A stretch of DNA of 64,000 nt from an uncultured Bacteroides sp. (GCA_902168085.1 CABHOP010000087.1:21741-85740); one strand, 5' to 3'; shown: positions 18,052-26,843, counted from the stretch's first letter. The notes: a model not told the origin generated them from the letters alone. Translations and numbers: made by a program.

Positions 18052-18771
18052 TCAATTTCTGGAGGCTTTTCTACGCATCGATATAAGGACCTTCATTCTG
18101 AAATAATCATAAAACAGGGCTATCAGCAACAGGACTATTGAAACATAAAATGCAGAAAAACCATATTCAAGAAAAAAGACACTACCTACGATTCCGCCAA
18201 CAATAAAAAAGACAATAATGTTTAGCCTGAGGATAATACGGCGTCTTAATGTTTCATTCTTTTTAGCACCCTGGAATATTATGTTTGATAAGTCTGTACC
18301 AAGGTCTGTAAACATACCGGTAAGGTGTGTGGTTCTGACCACTGCGCCGGATATTATGGTTACAAGGGCATTTTGCATACCCATGGCAAACAACAGGCTG
18401 GCTGCCCAATATTGTTTTTGAGAAATAGCATTATGTGAAGGTGAGATAGCTAACAGAAAGATGATAGCCATGATGAGCAATATAGGAGCGGTGTAAGCAA
18501 ATGGCTTTCCCCGGCCAACCCTGGAAATAACCCCGCAAAAAAATGCCCCGGCCAGAAACGATAAAAGCCAGAATATAACCATCCGGGCTTTCGCCATCTG
18601 GCCTGTCGCTACATCTACCGCAAGCTGTGCAGCATGCCCTGTCACATTAGTGGTTAGTATACTGAAAGCCATCAACCCACTACCATTTATAAATCCTGCA
18701 TTGAGGCCGAGTAATATTGCCAGCCGGAGATTATGCTTGTAGTTTCGTTGGGGGCCAGTATGACGCAACAT
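18052..18771 (-). CDS. YoaK/DUF1275-family membrane protein
   Basis: The 239-residue inner-membrane protein has about six hydrophobic helices. The family signature lies near the start: GLNAGFINGSGLMAFSI followed by TTNVTGHAAQLAVD. Later GAVVRTTHLTGMFTDLGTDL repeats the TG motif. YoaK-like proteins have no established function; a transporter-like role is guessed from the fold. It is the last gene of an apparent three-gene unit with the methyltransferase and the H-protein-like gene (18-bp gap). Confidence 0.85.
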   Translation of the reverse strand: MLRHTGPQRNYKHNLRLAILLGLNAGFINGSGLMAFSILTTNVTGHAAQLAVDVATGQMAKARMVIFWLLSFLAGAFFCGVISRVGRGKPFAYTAPILLIMAIIFLLAISPSHNAISQKQYWAASLLFAMGMQNALVTIISGAVVRTTHLTGMFTDLGTDLSNIIFQGAKKNETLRRRIILRLNIIVFFIVGGIVGSVFFLEYGFSAFYVSIVLLLIALFYDYFRMKVLISMRRKASRN

Positions 18772-18789
18772 GGGTTATATCTTATACAA

Positions 18790-19392
18790 CTATCGTTTGA
18801 TCCAGAAATTCAGAGCGCCGTTTTCTGAGGTCTTCTCTAAGCGGTACTCCCTTGGTATCTCGTTCCATAAAGTGTGAAAGGTCACAATCTTAGTGCCCGA
18901 CGGCATAGACTTGAAACCTTTGTGCAACTGACGAATATAGAAATCGTAAAGTGAAAATGAGTAACTGATACGTTCATCTATTCTATCAGAATCGTCAATA
19001 TTTTCATGAAACGAATTGTAAAAATAAAAATGATCGTAACGTTTCATATCTATTTGTGTAAAATTTGCCTCAATAAATGAAGCATTAGGCACACCCAGCT
19101 TCCCCCTTGCCTGCTGGGCATAATCCACCAACAACGGACGCTGCTCCACGCCAAAAAAATATGCATCAGGGGCATATGCTGCTGCGGCAAGGCAAAATTT
19201 GCCAACCCCGCTACCGATATCCAGTATTTTACACCCCTGCCCTGCCTCATAAAATTCTGCTGCCTGCTTAGCTACATGCAAAGGTGTCCAGTGCCGCCTT
19301 GCCAAAGATCGCATAGATTGCGGAAATAACTGGTCAAATGCTTCATCACTCTGCATATAATCAGCCATTGTTAGTACATTCTTATTTTCCAT
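18790..19392 (-). CDS. Class I SAM-dependent methyltransferase
   Basis: This 200-residue cytoplasmic enzyme contains the SAM motif I CKILDIGSGVGKFCLAAA (about residue 58), the acidic loop FFGVEQRP (motif II), and FTQIDMKRYDHFYFYNSFHEN (motif IV). The substrate is unknown. Its start overlaps the end of the H-protein-like gene by 11 bp, a sign of translational coupling, so the two probably act together. Confidence 0.85.
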   Translation of the reverse strand: MENKNVLTMADYMQSDEAFDQLFPQSMRSLARRHWTPLHVAKQAAEFYEAGQGCKILDIGSGVGKFCLAAAAYAPDAYFFGVEQRPLLVDYAQQARGKLGVPNASFIEANFTQIDMKRYDHFYFYNSFHENIDDSDRIDERISYSFSLYDFYIRQLHKGFKSMPSGTKIVTFHTLWNEIPREYRLEKTSENGALNFWIKR

Positions 19393-19783
19393 TCTTAACC
19401 AGGCTGTTTTTACGATAATCCTTCCAATGTGTTAAGGGCGCCTCATTCACACCTTGCATTACCTGCACCTTCACCATCCATGTAAGATGAGCGCCTGCCA
19501 GCAATGCATCGGGAGAACGCAGCAGGCTTGGATTGCAAGCCGTTACAATGCCATCTACGGGCATCCGCAATGGGATGGAATAGTCCTCTGAAATAATATT
19601 TGCAATTACCTGCCCGCGTTTTTTAAATCCTTCGGGGGCTGTAAAGATGATTTCCTGAATGGCTGTCAACCCTGAAAGTTTGAAATCGCAAACACCTATA
19701 TGGGCAATATCACCGGAAAAGCGGACCCAATCATGGTCGTCATCTACAAAACATTCCGCCATGTGCGGTTCTATTGATAACAT
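19382..19783 (-). CDS. Glycine-cleavage H-protein-like protein without lipoyl lysine
   Basis: This protein of about 133 residues matches the GcvH fold pattern: HDWVRFSGDIAHIGVCDFKLSGLTAI corresponds to the H-protein HEW..DG...VGIT..A...LG. The region normally holding ESVKA followed by the SPVSG turn reads ISEDYSIPLRMPVDG, so the lipoylated lysine position is aspartate. The protein cannot carry lipoate at that site. It is encoded with a methyltransferase and YoaK-like membrane protein rather than with gcvT or gcvP. A non-canonical scaffold role is inferred. ATG 19783 is preferred over GTG 19801 because TACCTTTG (19795-19788) ends four bases before it. Confidence 0.68.
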   Translation of the reverse strand: MLSIEPHMAECFVDDDHDWVRFSGDIAHIGVCDFKLSGLTAIQEIIFTAPEGFKKRGQVIANIISEDYSIPLRMPVDGIVTACNPSLLRSPDALLAGAHLTWMVKVQVMQGVNEAPLTHWKDYRKNSLVKNGK

Positions 19784-19787
19784 CCGG

Positions 19788-19795
19788 CAAAGGTA
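19788..19795 (-). promoter_or_regulatory. -7 element TACCTTTG four bases before an ATG
   Basis: This perfect TAnnTTTG match on the reverse strand implies a nearly leaderless transcript for the H-protein-like operon. Confidence 0.5.
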
Positions 19796-19952
19796 CCACA
19801 CCCCTGGTATCTAAGTTTGCGATTTATCACATTTCGCCTTGCCACTTAAGCTACGCTGCCTGCAAAATTGTGAATATGGAGTTGTTGACCGTTTTTTATT
19901 CATAAAATGAAAATTTAGTTACCATAATAATATATTTTATAATTTTATAACG

Positions 19953-20348
19953 ATGCTAAAAAGAGGAATCACAATCCTGATTTTCTTCCTCTACACGCTT
20001 GGAATCTCCGGCGTGGCATTGTCGTTTCATTACTGCGGTGGCGATTTGCAAAATGTATTTCTACATGATAGCAACGAAGACGACTGCTGCGGCGATGAGG
20101 ATATGGATGATGGCTGCTGTAAGGATAAGGTACTGAAATTTAAAAATTTTGACGACCGTGTCCATGTAGATAAACTCACTATTGCAAAGGCGTTATTTAC
20201 TGACTTTGATATTGCTCCTGCTTTCGAAGGCAGGTATATGTGTGCGGTGCTACAATATTGTAATCCGGTTGCAATAGTGCTGCGGCCACCACCCCTACGA
20301 ACGGGCGGCCCGCCGCTATACGTACTTCATTCAGTTTTCAGGATTTGA
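19953..20348 (+). CDS. HYC_CC_PP family secreted cysteine-rich protein (second copy)
   Basis: This 131-residue paralogue of the 3865-4278 protein has one N-terminal hydrophobic segment, then HYCGGDLQNVF, an acidic Cys cluster (EDDCCGDEDMDDGCCKDKV) and the terminal proline signature (RPPPLRTGGPPLYVLHSV). The acidic CC pairs suggest metal binding in the envelope. It precedes the thioredoxin-fold T9SS gene and the MauG-type di-heme gene on the same strand, so the three may form one metal or redox unit. The 94-bp gap to the next gene holds two small hairpins (20363-20379 and 20392-20406). Confidence 0.75.
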   Translation: MLKRGITILIFFLYTLGISGVALSFHYCGGDLQNVFLHDSNEDDCCGDEDMDDGCCKDKVLKFKNFDDRVHVDKLTIAKALFTDFDIAPAFEGRYMCAVLQYCNPVAIVLRPPPLRTGGPPLYVLHSVFRI

Positions 20349-20442
20349 TTTATTTTTTTCTTGTAAGCACTATGCTTACGGACATCGCACGCCGTGTTCC
20401 ACACGGAATCATTACATATTCACATATCAAATCTAATAAACA

Positions 20443-21216
20443 ATGAAAAAGATATTTCTTACCATATTAACCGCTGCTATTTCTGCCGCTTCTTTTGCTC
20501 AAACAAACGCTACAAACTGGACAGCTACCGACTGTAGCGGTGCCAGCCATACATTATTCGATGAATTAAATAGCGGAAAGATCATTGTGTTTACATGGGT
20601 GATGCCCTGCGGCTCTTGTATCAGCGGGGCTAAAGCAGCCTATAATGCAGTACAGACCTTTGCTGCTTCTCATCCCGGCAAGGTAGTTTTTTATTTAGCC
20701 GATGACCTGGGCGACGATAATTGTGCTGCATTAACAAGCTGGATAAACAGTAACGGCATTGGGAATACATCCAATATGACTGTTTTTGGCAACTCCGGTA
20801 TTGCTATCAATGAAAACAACTTCGGGGGCTCAGGCATGCCGCATACAGTAGTGATGGGCGGCACTGATCATAAGATATACTACAACAAGAAAAATGCGGC
20901 AGCAAACGACCAGTCGGGCATTGAGAGCGCTGTAAATAGCGCGATAAGTGCAGTAGGAATACAACAGGTCAATTCTGACATGCAATTCTCTGTTTCGCCC
21001 AACCCCGTAACAAATGTAGTATCGATTGCAACTAAGAGCGGCATTTCAAAAGTGGTAATTACATCATTGACCGGTACCGTAATGAAAGAGGAAAGCTATA
21101 ACGGTTCAAAGGCGAATGTAAGTATCAGCTTAAACGGCCTGGCTGCCGGCGTATATACTATTACAGTTACGGACAAGGATGGACAAACAGGCATCCGCAA
21201 AATTGTAAAAGAATAG
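20443..21216 (+). CDS. Secreted thioredoxin-fold protein with T9SS sorting domain
   Basis: The 257-residue exported protein has a signal peptide ending ISAASFAQ and a redoxin-like domain with a CGSC active site (VFTWVMPCGSC, about residues 44-54). A C-terminal sorting domain follows (FSVSPNPVTNVVSI ... LAAGVYTITV). The CxxC suggests thiol-disulfide exchange or metal binding at the cell surface. Its stop is only two bases before the start of the di-heme peroxidase gene, so the two are coupled. It could be a partner or substrate of that enzyme. Confidence 0.8.
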   Translation: MKKIFLTILTAAISAASFAQTNATNWTATDCSGASHTLFDELNSGKIIVFTWVMPCGSCISGAKAAYNAVQTFAASHPGKVVFYLADDLGDDNCAALTSWINSNGIGNTSNMTVFGNSGIAINENNFGGSGMPHTVVMGGTDHKIYYNKKNAAANDQSGIESAVNSAISAVGIQQVNSDMQFSVSPNPVTNVVSIATKSGISKVVITSLTGTVMKEESYNGSKANVSISLNGLAAGVYTITVTDKDGQTGIRKIVKE

Positions 21217-21218
21217 AT

Positions 21219-22289
21219 ATGCGGAAGTTAATTGTACTTGCAGCAATGAGCGTTCTCATTGCTGTAGCAGGATCGTGCAGCAAAGAAGACCCTCCGAAGA
21301 ATGAAGCTGTTTACAACCCGACAGCGGCATCCATAACAATCCCTGCCTTCGTAAAACAATACATAGGTGAAATGCCTATGCCATCGGATAATCCGTTGAC
21401 GACTGAGGGAATATTCCTTGGAAGAAAGTTGTTTTATGAAAAGATGCTGAGCAACGATATGACTATGAGTTGCGCAAGCTGTCATAAACAGGAAAATGGC
21501 TTTGATGACCCACGACCTTTCAGCCAGGGAACGAATGGCAGTTTTGGAGACCGGAACGCAATGGCCATTATCAACCTTGCATGGGACAAACATTTCTTTT
21601 GGGATGGGCGCAGAAGTTCACTTGAAGGGCAGGCTCATGACCCCGTTACCAATCCTATAGAAATGGCGAACAATTGGCCGGATGTGGTACAGAGATTACA
21701 GGCCAGCGGCGAGTACCCGGAACTATTCTTCAAGGCATTGGGAACGCGCAAAATAGACAGTAACCTGGTTGTAAAGGCTATTGCCCAGTTTGAACGCACA
21801 TTGGTATCATTCAATAGCAGGTTCGACAAATATTACTACATGGGAGACAGCTCTGCGCTAAACGAACAAGAGAAACGTGGCCTTAGCATCTTTACAGGGA
21901 AAGGACTCTGCAAGAATTGCCACCTGATGAATACGCTCCTTACTGATCTTGAATTTCGTAATAACGGGCTGGATGAAAACCCTAAAGATGCAGGGTTAAT
22001 GAAGTTTACAGGTATTGCTGCAGATAATGGCAAGTTCAAGGTTCCGACACTGCGTAACATTGCGGTAACCGCCCCATATATGCACGACAGCCGTTTTGCA
22101 ACACTGGAAGAAGTAGTAGCGTTTTATAGTAGCCAAGTGAAACAGAATAGCCCCAACCTGGATGAACATATGCCCGAATTCAAGTCAGGTTTGAATTTAA
22201 CAATACAGGAAAAGGCTGACCTTGTAGCTTTTTTAAAGTCGCTGACTGATAAAGATTTTATCACAAATCCAGCATTTAGCCAACCATAA
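21219..22289 (+). CDS. MauG/cytochrome-c peroxidase family di-heme lipoprotein
   Basis: This 356-residue envelope protein has a lipobox (VAGSC) and two CxxCH heme sites: CASCHKQ near residue 85 and CKNCHLM near 230. The context is typical of bacterial cytochrome c peroxidase/MauG (LGRKLFYEKMLSND, AMAIINLAWDKHFFWDGR, TVTAPYMHDSRF-like motif). Members either reduce H2O2 or oxidise residues in partner proteins. The partner here may be the thioredoxin-fold T9SS protein, since the genes are two bases apart. A 14-bp terminator follows. Confidence 0.88.
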   Translation: MRKLIVLAAMSVLIAVAGSCSKEDPPKNEAVYNPTAASITIPAFVKQYIGEMPMPSDNPLTTEGIFLGRKLFYEKMLSNDMTMSCASCHKQENGFDDPRPFSQGTNGSFGDRNAMAIINLAWDKHFFWDGRRSSLEGQAHDPVTNPIEMANNWPDVVQRLQASGEYPELFFKALGTRKIDSNLVVKAIAQFERTLVSFNSRFDKYYYMGDSSALNEQEKRGLSIFTGKGLCKNCHLMNTLLTDLEFRNNGLDENPKDAGLMKFTGIAADNGKFKVPTLRNIAVTAPYMHDSRFATLEEVVAFYSSQVKQNSPNLDEHMPEFKSGLNLTIQEKADLVAFLKSLTDKDFITNPAFSQP

Positions 22290-22291
22290 AT

Positions 22292-22323
22292 AATTGCACG
22301 GCTTTCATTAAAGCCGTGCAATT
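22292..22323 (+). terminator. Strong terminator after di-heme gene
   Basis: A 14-bp perfect stem (22292-22305 with 22310-22323) has a CATT loop. Confidence 0.88.
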
Positions 22324-22379
22324 ATTATTCTTATACAAACAAGGGAACATAAAGTTTCTGCCGGTTCATCAAGGGTATA

Positions 22380-22422
22380 TGACCTATGTCATATTTTAAG
22401 GTGCTAACAGGGGGCACCTTTG
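22380..22422 (+). promoter_or_regulatory. Crp/Fnr-box promoter of the 22446 gene
   Basis: Box TGAC-CTAT-GTCA is at 22380-22391, within a 16-bp perfect dyad at 22378-22393. The -7 element CACCTTTG is at 22415-22422. Box centre to the last base of the -7 element is 36.5 bp. Confidence 0.72.
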
Positions 22423-22445
22423 CATTTGCTTTTATACATCTGTAA

Positions 22446-24215
22446 ATGAATATTGATAATACTGCCTCACATAATTTCCACATCCCTGTTCTTGGTCTTG
22501 GTTTTAGCATAGATAGTCCCCTAAAAGTTGCGAAGTATGGCATTTCTTCCGTGGTTTCCATCATCGAAGATGAACTGATAGAGCATATGCGTGCCTATCA
22601 TTCTTTAAAAAATGGCTTGTTATACACTCCCATTTCCACTACAGAGATTGACTATCGTGCCAAACGCATCACTGCATACCTGGATATGCTGCATGATCTT
22701 ATTGAAGAACAGGTGGCGATGCTCAAATCTTTGCCTTATTCGGAAGGGTCCGACCTTTTCAGATATTTCGAATTGTTGCCGGATGATTCGCGTGTAAAAC
22801 AAATGTTTACCGAAATGACGAGCATGCACGCATGTGAGAAGAAAGAACATTTAGAGAAAGAACTAAGGCAAGCAGTTAAGGCCGGGTCTATAGATGTGAA
22901 TATAATGGCTAAAGTAGATAATGCCCGGTATTCATCTAAAGGAGAGAAATTGCCTGACGAATACTCCGATGCGCTATCGGCATTGCGGGGCTATGCCCAT
23001 AGTAAGCTTTCTTCATCTGTTGTTTTTTCCGCAGGATATAATCCCAAGCTATATAGTTACGTGGAAAATTTCGATGATTTCTTTCCAGATACATCAGGGA
23101 ATATCCGGAAAAAAATCACTTTAAAAGTGAGCGACTACCGCTCTGCATTAGTACAAGGAAAAATTCTGGCAAAGAAAGGACTTTGGGTATCTGAATTCAG
23201 AATTGAGTCGGGCCTGAATTGCGGAGGCCATGCATTTCCTACTGATGGCCTCTTGCTAGGACCCATTCTGGAAGAGTTTAAAAGAAACCGGTCTTTACTT
23301 TGTGAAGAGCTTGCAAATAGTTGTAATGCAGCCTTATCTGCCAAAGGAAAAAACAGGTTTATAACTACTCCTTCGCAAAGAATAACAGTGCAAGGTGGTA
23401 TAGGCACGGCCGATGAACAGGCTTTCATGCTTGAATATTACCAATTGGACAGCGTAGGTTGGGGAAGCCCTTTTTTACTAGTGCCGGAAGTGACCAATGT
23501 AGATGATGCAACTTTGCAGCAATTGGCCCATGCCCGCCAGGAAGATTACTATTTAAGCAATGCTTCGCCTCTTGGGGTGCCTTTTAATAATTTCAGAAAA
23601 AGCAGTTCTGAAAGCCAGCGAATAGACCGGATAGAGAAGAACAGACCGGGCAGTCCTTGCTATAAAAATTATTTAGCCAGCAATACAGAATTTACCGATA
23701 TACCTATATGCACAGCATCCCGGAAATACCAATATCTTAAAGCAAACCAGATAAAAAACAGCAATCTATCGCCGGATAATATCAATGCAGAGCTGGAAAA
23801 AATAGCTGAAAAAGACTGCTTGTGCGAAGGGCTTACAGCCCCAGTAAGATTGAAAAACAAGATGCCTTTACCACACAAGCTGTCAGCGGTGGCCATATGC
23901 CCCGGCCCCAACCTGGCCTATTTTTCGGGTATCTTTTCACTCAAAGAAATGGTAGACCATATCTACGGACGCTGTAACCTTCTAAACTCATTGCACCGGC
24001 CACATTGTTTTATCAATGAGCTAAAAATGTATGTGACCTACTTTAAGCAAAAAATAACATCGGAAATAGAAACGATGAGCGAAACGCAAAAAAAGTATTA
24101 CACAAAATGTAAGGCTAACCTCCTGAGCGGTATTGAGTATTATAAAAACCTGATGCAGCATCCATCTATGGAAGCAGATTTAGATGAGCTAGCCATACAA
24201 ACAGCAGCTTTATAA
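22446..24215 (+). CDS. Uncharacterised 589-residue protein, possibly FMN TIM-barrel related
   Basis: I do not recognise a named family. The protein has no signal peptide or membrane helix and is probably cytoplasmic. The N-terminal HIPVLGLGFSIDSPLKVAKYG and the central ESGLNCGGHAFPTDGLLLGP and VQGGIGTADEQAFMLEYYQL recall the glycine-rich strand ends of nitronate monooxygenase or glutamate-synthase TIM barrels. Several cysteines cluster late (EKDCLCEGL, AICPGPN, GRCN), which might hold an iron-sulfur cluster. It is a single-gene unit with a perfect Crp/Fnr box at about -41. A redox enzyme is inferred only. Confidence 0.6.
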   Translation: MNIDNTASHNFHIPVLGLGFSIDSPLKVAKYGISSVVSIIEDELIEHMRAYHSLKNGLLYTPISTTEIDYRAKRITAYLDMLHDLIEEQVAMLKSLPYSEGSDLFRYFELLPDDSRVKQMFTEMTSMHACEKKEHLEKELRQAVKAGSIDVNIMAKVDNARYSSKGEKLPDEYSDALSALRGYAHSKLSSSVVFSAGYNPKLYSYVENFDDFFPDTSGNIRKKITLKVSDYRSALVQGKILAKKGLWVSEFRIESGLNCGGHAFPTDGLLLGPILEEFKRNRSLLCEELANSCNAALSAKGKNRFITTPSQRITVQGGIGTADEQAFMLEYYQLDSVGWGSPFLLVPEVTNVDDATLQQLAHARQEDYYLSNASPLGVPFNNFRKSSSESQRIDRIEKNRPGSPCYKNYLASNTEFTDIPICTASRKYQYLKANQIKNSNLSPDNINAELEKIAEKDCLCEGLTAPVRLKNKMPLPHKLSAVAICPGPNLAYFSGIFSLKEMVDHIYGRCNLLNSLHRPHCFINELKMYVTYFKQKITSEIETMSETQKKYYTKCKANLLSGIEYYKNLMQHPSMEADLDELAIQTAAL

Positions 24216-24250
24216 AACCAGGCATCAAAAATTCTTTTACTTGTTTCGGC

Positions 24251-25282
24251 TTACTCCGGATTAGAAAGAGAGGTATCGCTTGTAAACGTAGCATCCGTAA
24301 ATGTTTGCAGGAAAGCAACTAACTGATGTTTTTCCAGTTCGGAAAGTTGCAGCCCGTTTTCTTTACCCGCCTTAGTCATGATAGGGTCGAGATTGGTAAC
24401 TTTTCTAACACCGCTATTATAAAACTCTATTACTTCTTCCAGTGTCTGGAAACGGCCATCATGCATATACCTCTTGCGCAAACCTACGTTTCTTAAATTC
24501 GGTGTTCTGAATTTGCCAAGGTCTTTATTATCATGCGTGACATTATACAAGCCCTTATCCATTTCTTTTGTGTACAGGCTATCCAGGCCGATATTGTGTA
24601 ACAGGTTATCTGTCAGCACGGGGTTTACATGGCAGTGATAACAATCTCCCTTCTCTGAAAAAAAGATATTTCTACCCTGCAGTTCATCGTAGCTTAAAGA
24701 CGTATAACCTTGCAGGTATGCATCATACTTAGTATCACGCGATATTAGTGTTCTTACAAATTGCGCCAATGCATATGACACCTCTTTGTAAGTGATGTTG
24801 TCAACTGCAAAGTACTTTTTAAATAGTTCCCGGTATTTGGCGCTTGCATTTACTTTTGCGATGTCGGTCCCAAAAAAATCTTTCACTTCAAACAACATCA
24901 AATCCTCCAATGTTCCGCGTTGAGAACCATCCCACATGAAATTTGTATTCCAGGCCAGGTTCACATGTGGTAGAACAGGCATGTCATTTATCATTCCATC
25001 AATAGTAAACCCTTTTGATTGGACATGACAGGTAGCACATGACCTGCCATCATTTGACAGAATCGGATCGTAATACAATATCCTGCCAAGCTGTATCTTT
25101 TCTACATACGGCTGATTATCTTCAGGAATGGGTAGCTTGGGGAAATGTGCCGGAGGACGTATGATAAACGGTGTCAACACCGGTATATCAGTGGAATTAT
25201 TCGCCGGCGGGTTACCGGTCTCTTTCCTGCAAGCAACTATTAAGGCAATGAGTGCGCAAATAACCCATGCTGTCTTCCTCAT
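24251..25282 (-). CDS. MbnH-like di-heme cytochrome peroxidase family lipoprotein
   Basis: This 343-residue envelope lipoprotein (lipobox LIVAC) has two heme sites: CATCHVQ (about residue 85) and CYHCHVNP (about 215). It also carries the family context LGRILYYDPILSND, LAWNTNFMWDGSQRGT and LRKRYMHDGRFQTL. It starts 10 bp after the MbnP gene on the same strand. In characterised pairs MbnH uses its two hemes to convert a tryptophan of MbnP to kynurenine, which then helps bind copper. That activity is inferred here from the pairing. Confidence 0.85.
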   Translation of the reverse strand: MRKTAWVICALIALIVACRKETGNPPANNSTDIPVLTPFIIRPPAHFPKLPIPEDNQPYVEKIQLGRILYYDPILSNDGRSCATCHVQSKGFTIDGMINDMPVLPHVNLAWNTNFMWDGSQRGTLEDLMLFEVKDFFGTDIAKVNASAKYRELFKKYFAVDNITYKEVSYALAQFVRTLISRDTKYDAYLQGYTSLSYDELQGRNIFFSEKGDCYHCHVNPVLTDNLLHNIGLDSLYTKEMDKGLYNVTHDNKDLGKFRTPNLRNVGLRKRYMHDGRFQTLEEVIEFYNSGVRKVTNLDPIMTKAGKENGLQLSELEKHQLVAFLQTFTDATFTSDTSLSNPE

Positions 25283-25292
25283 ATAAACAGGT

Positions 25293-26012
25293 TTATTGTA
25301 GTACTTTAATTACATCACGTCCATTTTCCGAAATCCTTTGCATTAATATGGCATCACCCATTGTGTACACACCATCCGACTTGAAACTGTATGTATATGG
25401 CACCTCCAACCATTTGTTAATATCCATACTTAAGCCAATTACATTTTCCACACCCTGCCGTGTATGGCCTGAAATTTTATGCCCACCTTTCACTAAACAT
25501 GCATTTGTGCCCAGGTGTATGGCATAGCCGCTTATTGAACCTGTATCTTTCCAATGCCCTTCCAGCTTTAAAAAATGATACCCGCCACCCATCATATCGG
25601 GCCATTCCATGGCTACATTCTCATATGTTGAAGCTAGCTTTCCGTGTACATTGTAAGGTGGCGGCACACCAATAAAGTAGCTAACAGAATCATAAGTAAA
25701 TGCAGGTATGTCAGCTATTCTAAAAGAATAGCCTCCGGTTCTTGCATCTATATAGGCAATGGTATCAACGGTAAATACAAGCTGACTATTCTTATAAAAG
25801 CAAATGCCGCTGAGAAAGTAATTTAGTTTAGTTACGCTATAGCTTTCTCCTGCTTTATTCTCATACATCAGAGAATCAAATGCCAGGTGCGCGCTACCTA
25901 CTTTGTGCTGTAAATCTATTCTTAGCGTTGTAACAGGTGGGAGAACAAGTTCTTTCCTACAGGCACTTAACGTAAATAATGTGCAAACCCCGATAAGTAA
26001 CAGATATTTCAT
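25293..26012 (-). CDS. MbnP family copper-binding lipoprotein
   Basis: The protein of about 239 residues has a lipobox (FTLSAC) and the MbnP domain. Blocks seen are LNYFLSGICFYKN, FIGVPPPYNV and the signature VAMEWPDMMGGGYHFLKLEG, whose tryptophan is the candidate for kynurenine conversion by the adjacent di-heme enzyme. HLGTNACL and further His/Met residues could complete a copper site. I prefer ATG at 26012, which starts the signal peptide. It heads a two-gene operon whose promoter carries a Crp/Fnr box at about -41. Confidence 0.85.
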   Translation of the reverse strand: MKYLLLIGVCTLFTLSACRKELVLPPVTTLRIDLQHKVGSAHLAFDSLMYENKAGESYSVTKLNYFLSGICFYKNSQLVFTVDTIAYIDARTGGYSFRIADIPAFTYDSVSYFIGVPPPYNVHGKLASTYENVAMEWPDMMGGGYHFLKLEGHWKDTGSISGYAIHLGTNACLVKGGHKISGHTRQGVENVIGLSMDINKWLEVPYTYSFKSDGVYTMGDAILMQRISENGRDVIKVLQ

Positions 26013-26056
26013 AGATACAGCTTTTATCATCTCCGAAAATGCATATATACCTGTAC

Positions 26057-26099
26057 CAAAAGTATAGCTGATGATAGCGGCTGTATATGACTTTTATCA
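26057..26099 (-). promoter_or_regulatory. Crp/Fnr-box promoter of the mbnP-mbnH operon
   Basis: Box TGAC-TTTT-ATCA is at 26088-26099. On the reverse strand the perfect -7 element TACTTTTG is at 26064-26057. Spacing from box centre is 36.5 bp. The box overlaps the last codons of the upstream regulator gene. Confidence 0.75.
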
Positions 26100-26843
26100 G
26101 AAGAAAATGTGTTTTTTATTCGTAAATGATTCACAATTTGCTTCCAGTACAAGTTTCTTGAGGTCCAGTATTTTTATTTTTTTGCCAATAAGGTCTAATG
26201 TTTTCTCGCGCCTGAAGACCGACAGCAATCTTATAACAGTTTCAGTAGCAGTACCTACTAAACTTGCGATGTCTTCCCGAGACAAGGATATATTGATAGT
26301 TGCCCCGTCTTTCTCTGTTCCGTAAGTCTCCTTAAGCGATAAAAGGGCTTCAGCAGTCCGTTCCTTAACTGTTTTCTGAGCGATGTGCGTGATTGTTTGT
26401 TCGGCCCTGCCTAATTCCAACGCCAGCAGCTTTATGAGGTCTAATGATAAATTGCTATTAGAGTGCAGTATATTTAAAAAAGCATCCCGGGGAATGAAGC
26501 ATATCCTGGAATCCTCCAGCGCGATGGCACTTGCATTATATCTTGTATTGCTAAACAAGGCGCGGTAGCCAAATATATCACCGGTTTTTACCAGCCTCAC
26601 AATCTGGTCTTTGCCTTCATTACCACTTCGTACAATTTTAACCTTGCCATCGTAAATAGAATATATGCCTAACGGATGCCCATTTTCGTGAAGTATTGTT
26701 TGGCCCTTTTTATATATAATACACGTCTTATTGTCGTCAATGCGGGTCAGTTCTGCTGCGTTAAGATGGCATAATACAGATTTAGTTCTTGATGGGCATA
26801 ATGCACAGTCTACATTAAAGCTTTTCATTCCTTTATTTGCCAT
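26097..26843 (-). CDS. Fnr-like Crp-family regulator with four-cysteine motif
   Basis: This 248-residue regulator has an N-terminal VDCALCPSRTKSVLCHL (Cys 13, 16, 25) before a cyclic-nucleotide-binding-type beta roll and another Cys at 115 (SRICFIP). The arrangement resembles the C20/C23/C29 plus C122 ligands of the oxygen-sensing [4Fe-4S] cluster of E. coli Fnr. The C-terminal winged helix has a recognition helix (GTATETVIRLLSVF) with the Glu and Arg that contact TGA half-sites in Crp and Fnr. Its own promoter carries two such boxes, implying autoregulation. Cluster binding is inferred. Confidence 0.85.
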   Translation of the reverse strand: MANKGMKSFNVDCALCPSRTKSVLCHLNAAELTRIDDNKTCIIYKKGQTILHENGHPLGIYSIYDGKVKIVRSGNEGKDQIVRLVKTGDIFGYRALFSNTRYNASAIALEDSRICFIPRDAFLNILHSNSNLSLDLIKLLALELGRAEQTITHIAQKTVKERTAEALLSLKETYGTEKDGATINISLSREDIASLVGTATETVIRLLSVFRREKTLDLIGKKIKILDLKKLVLEANCESFTNKKHIFF

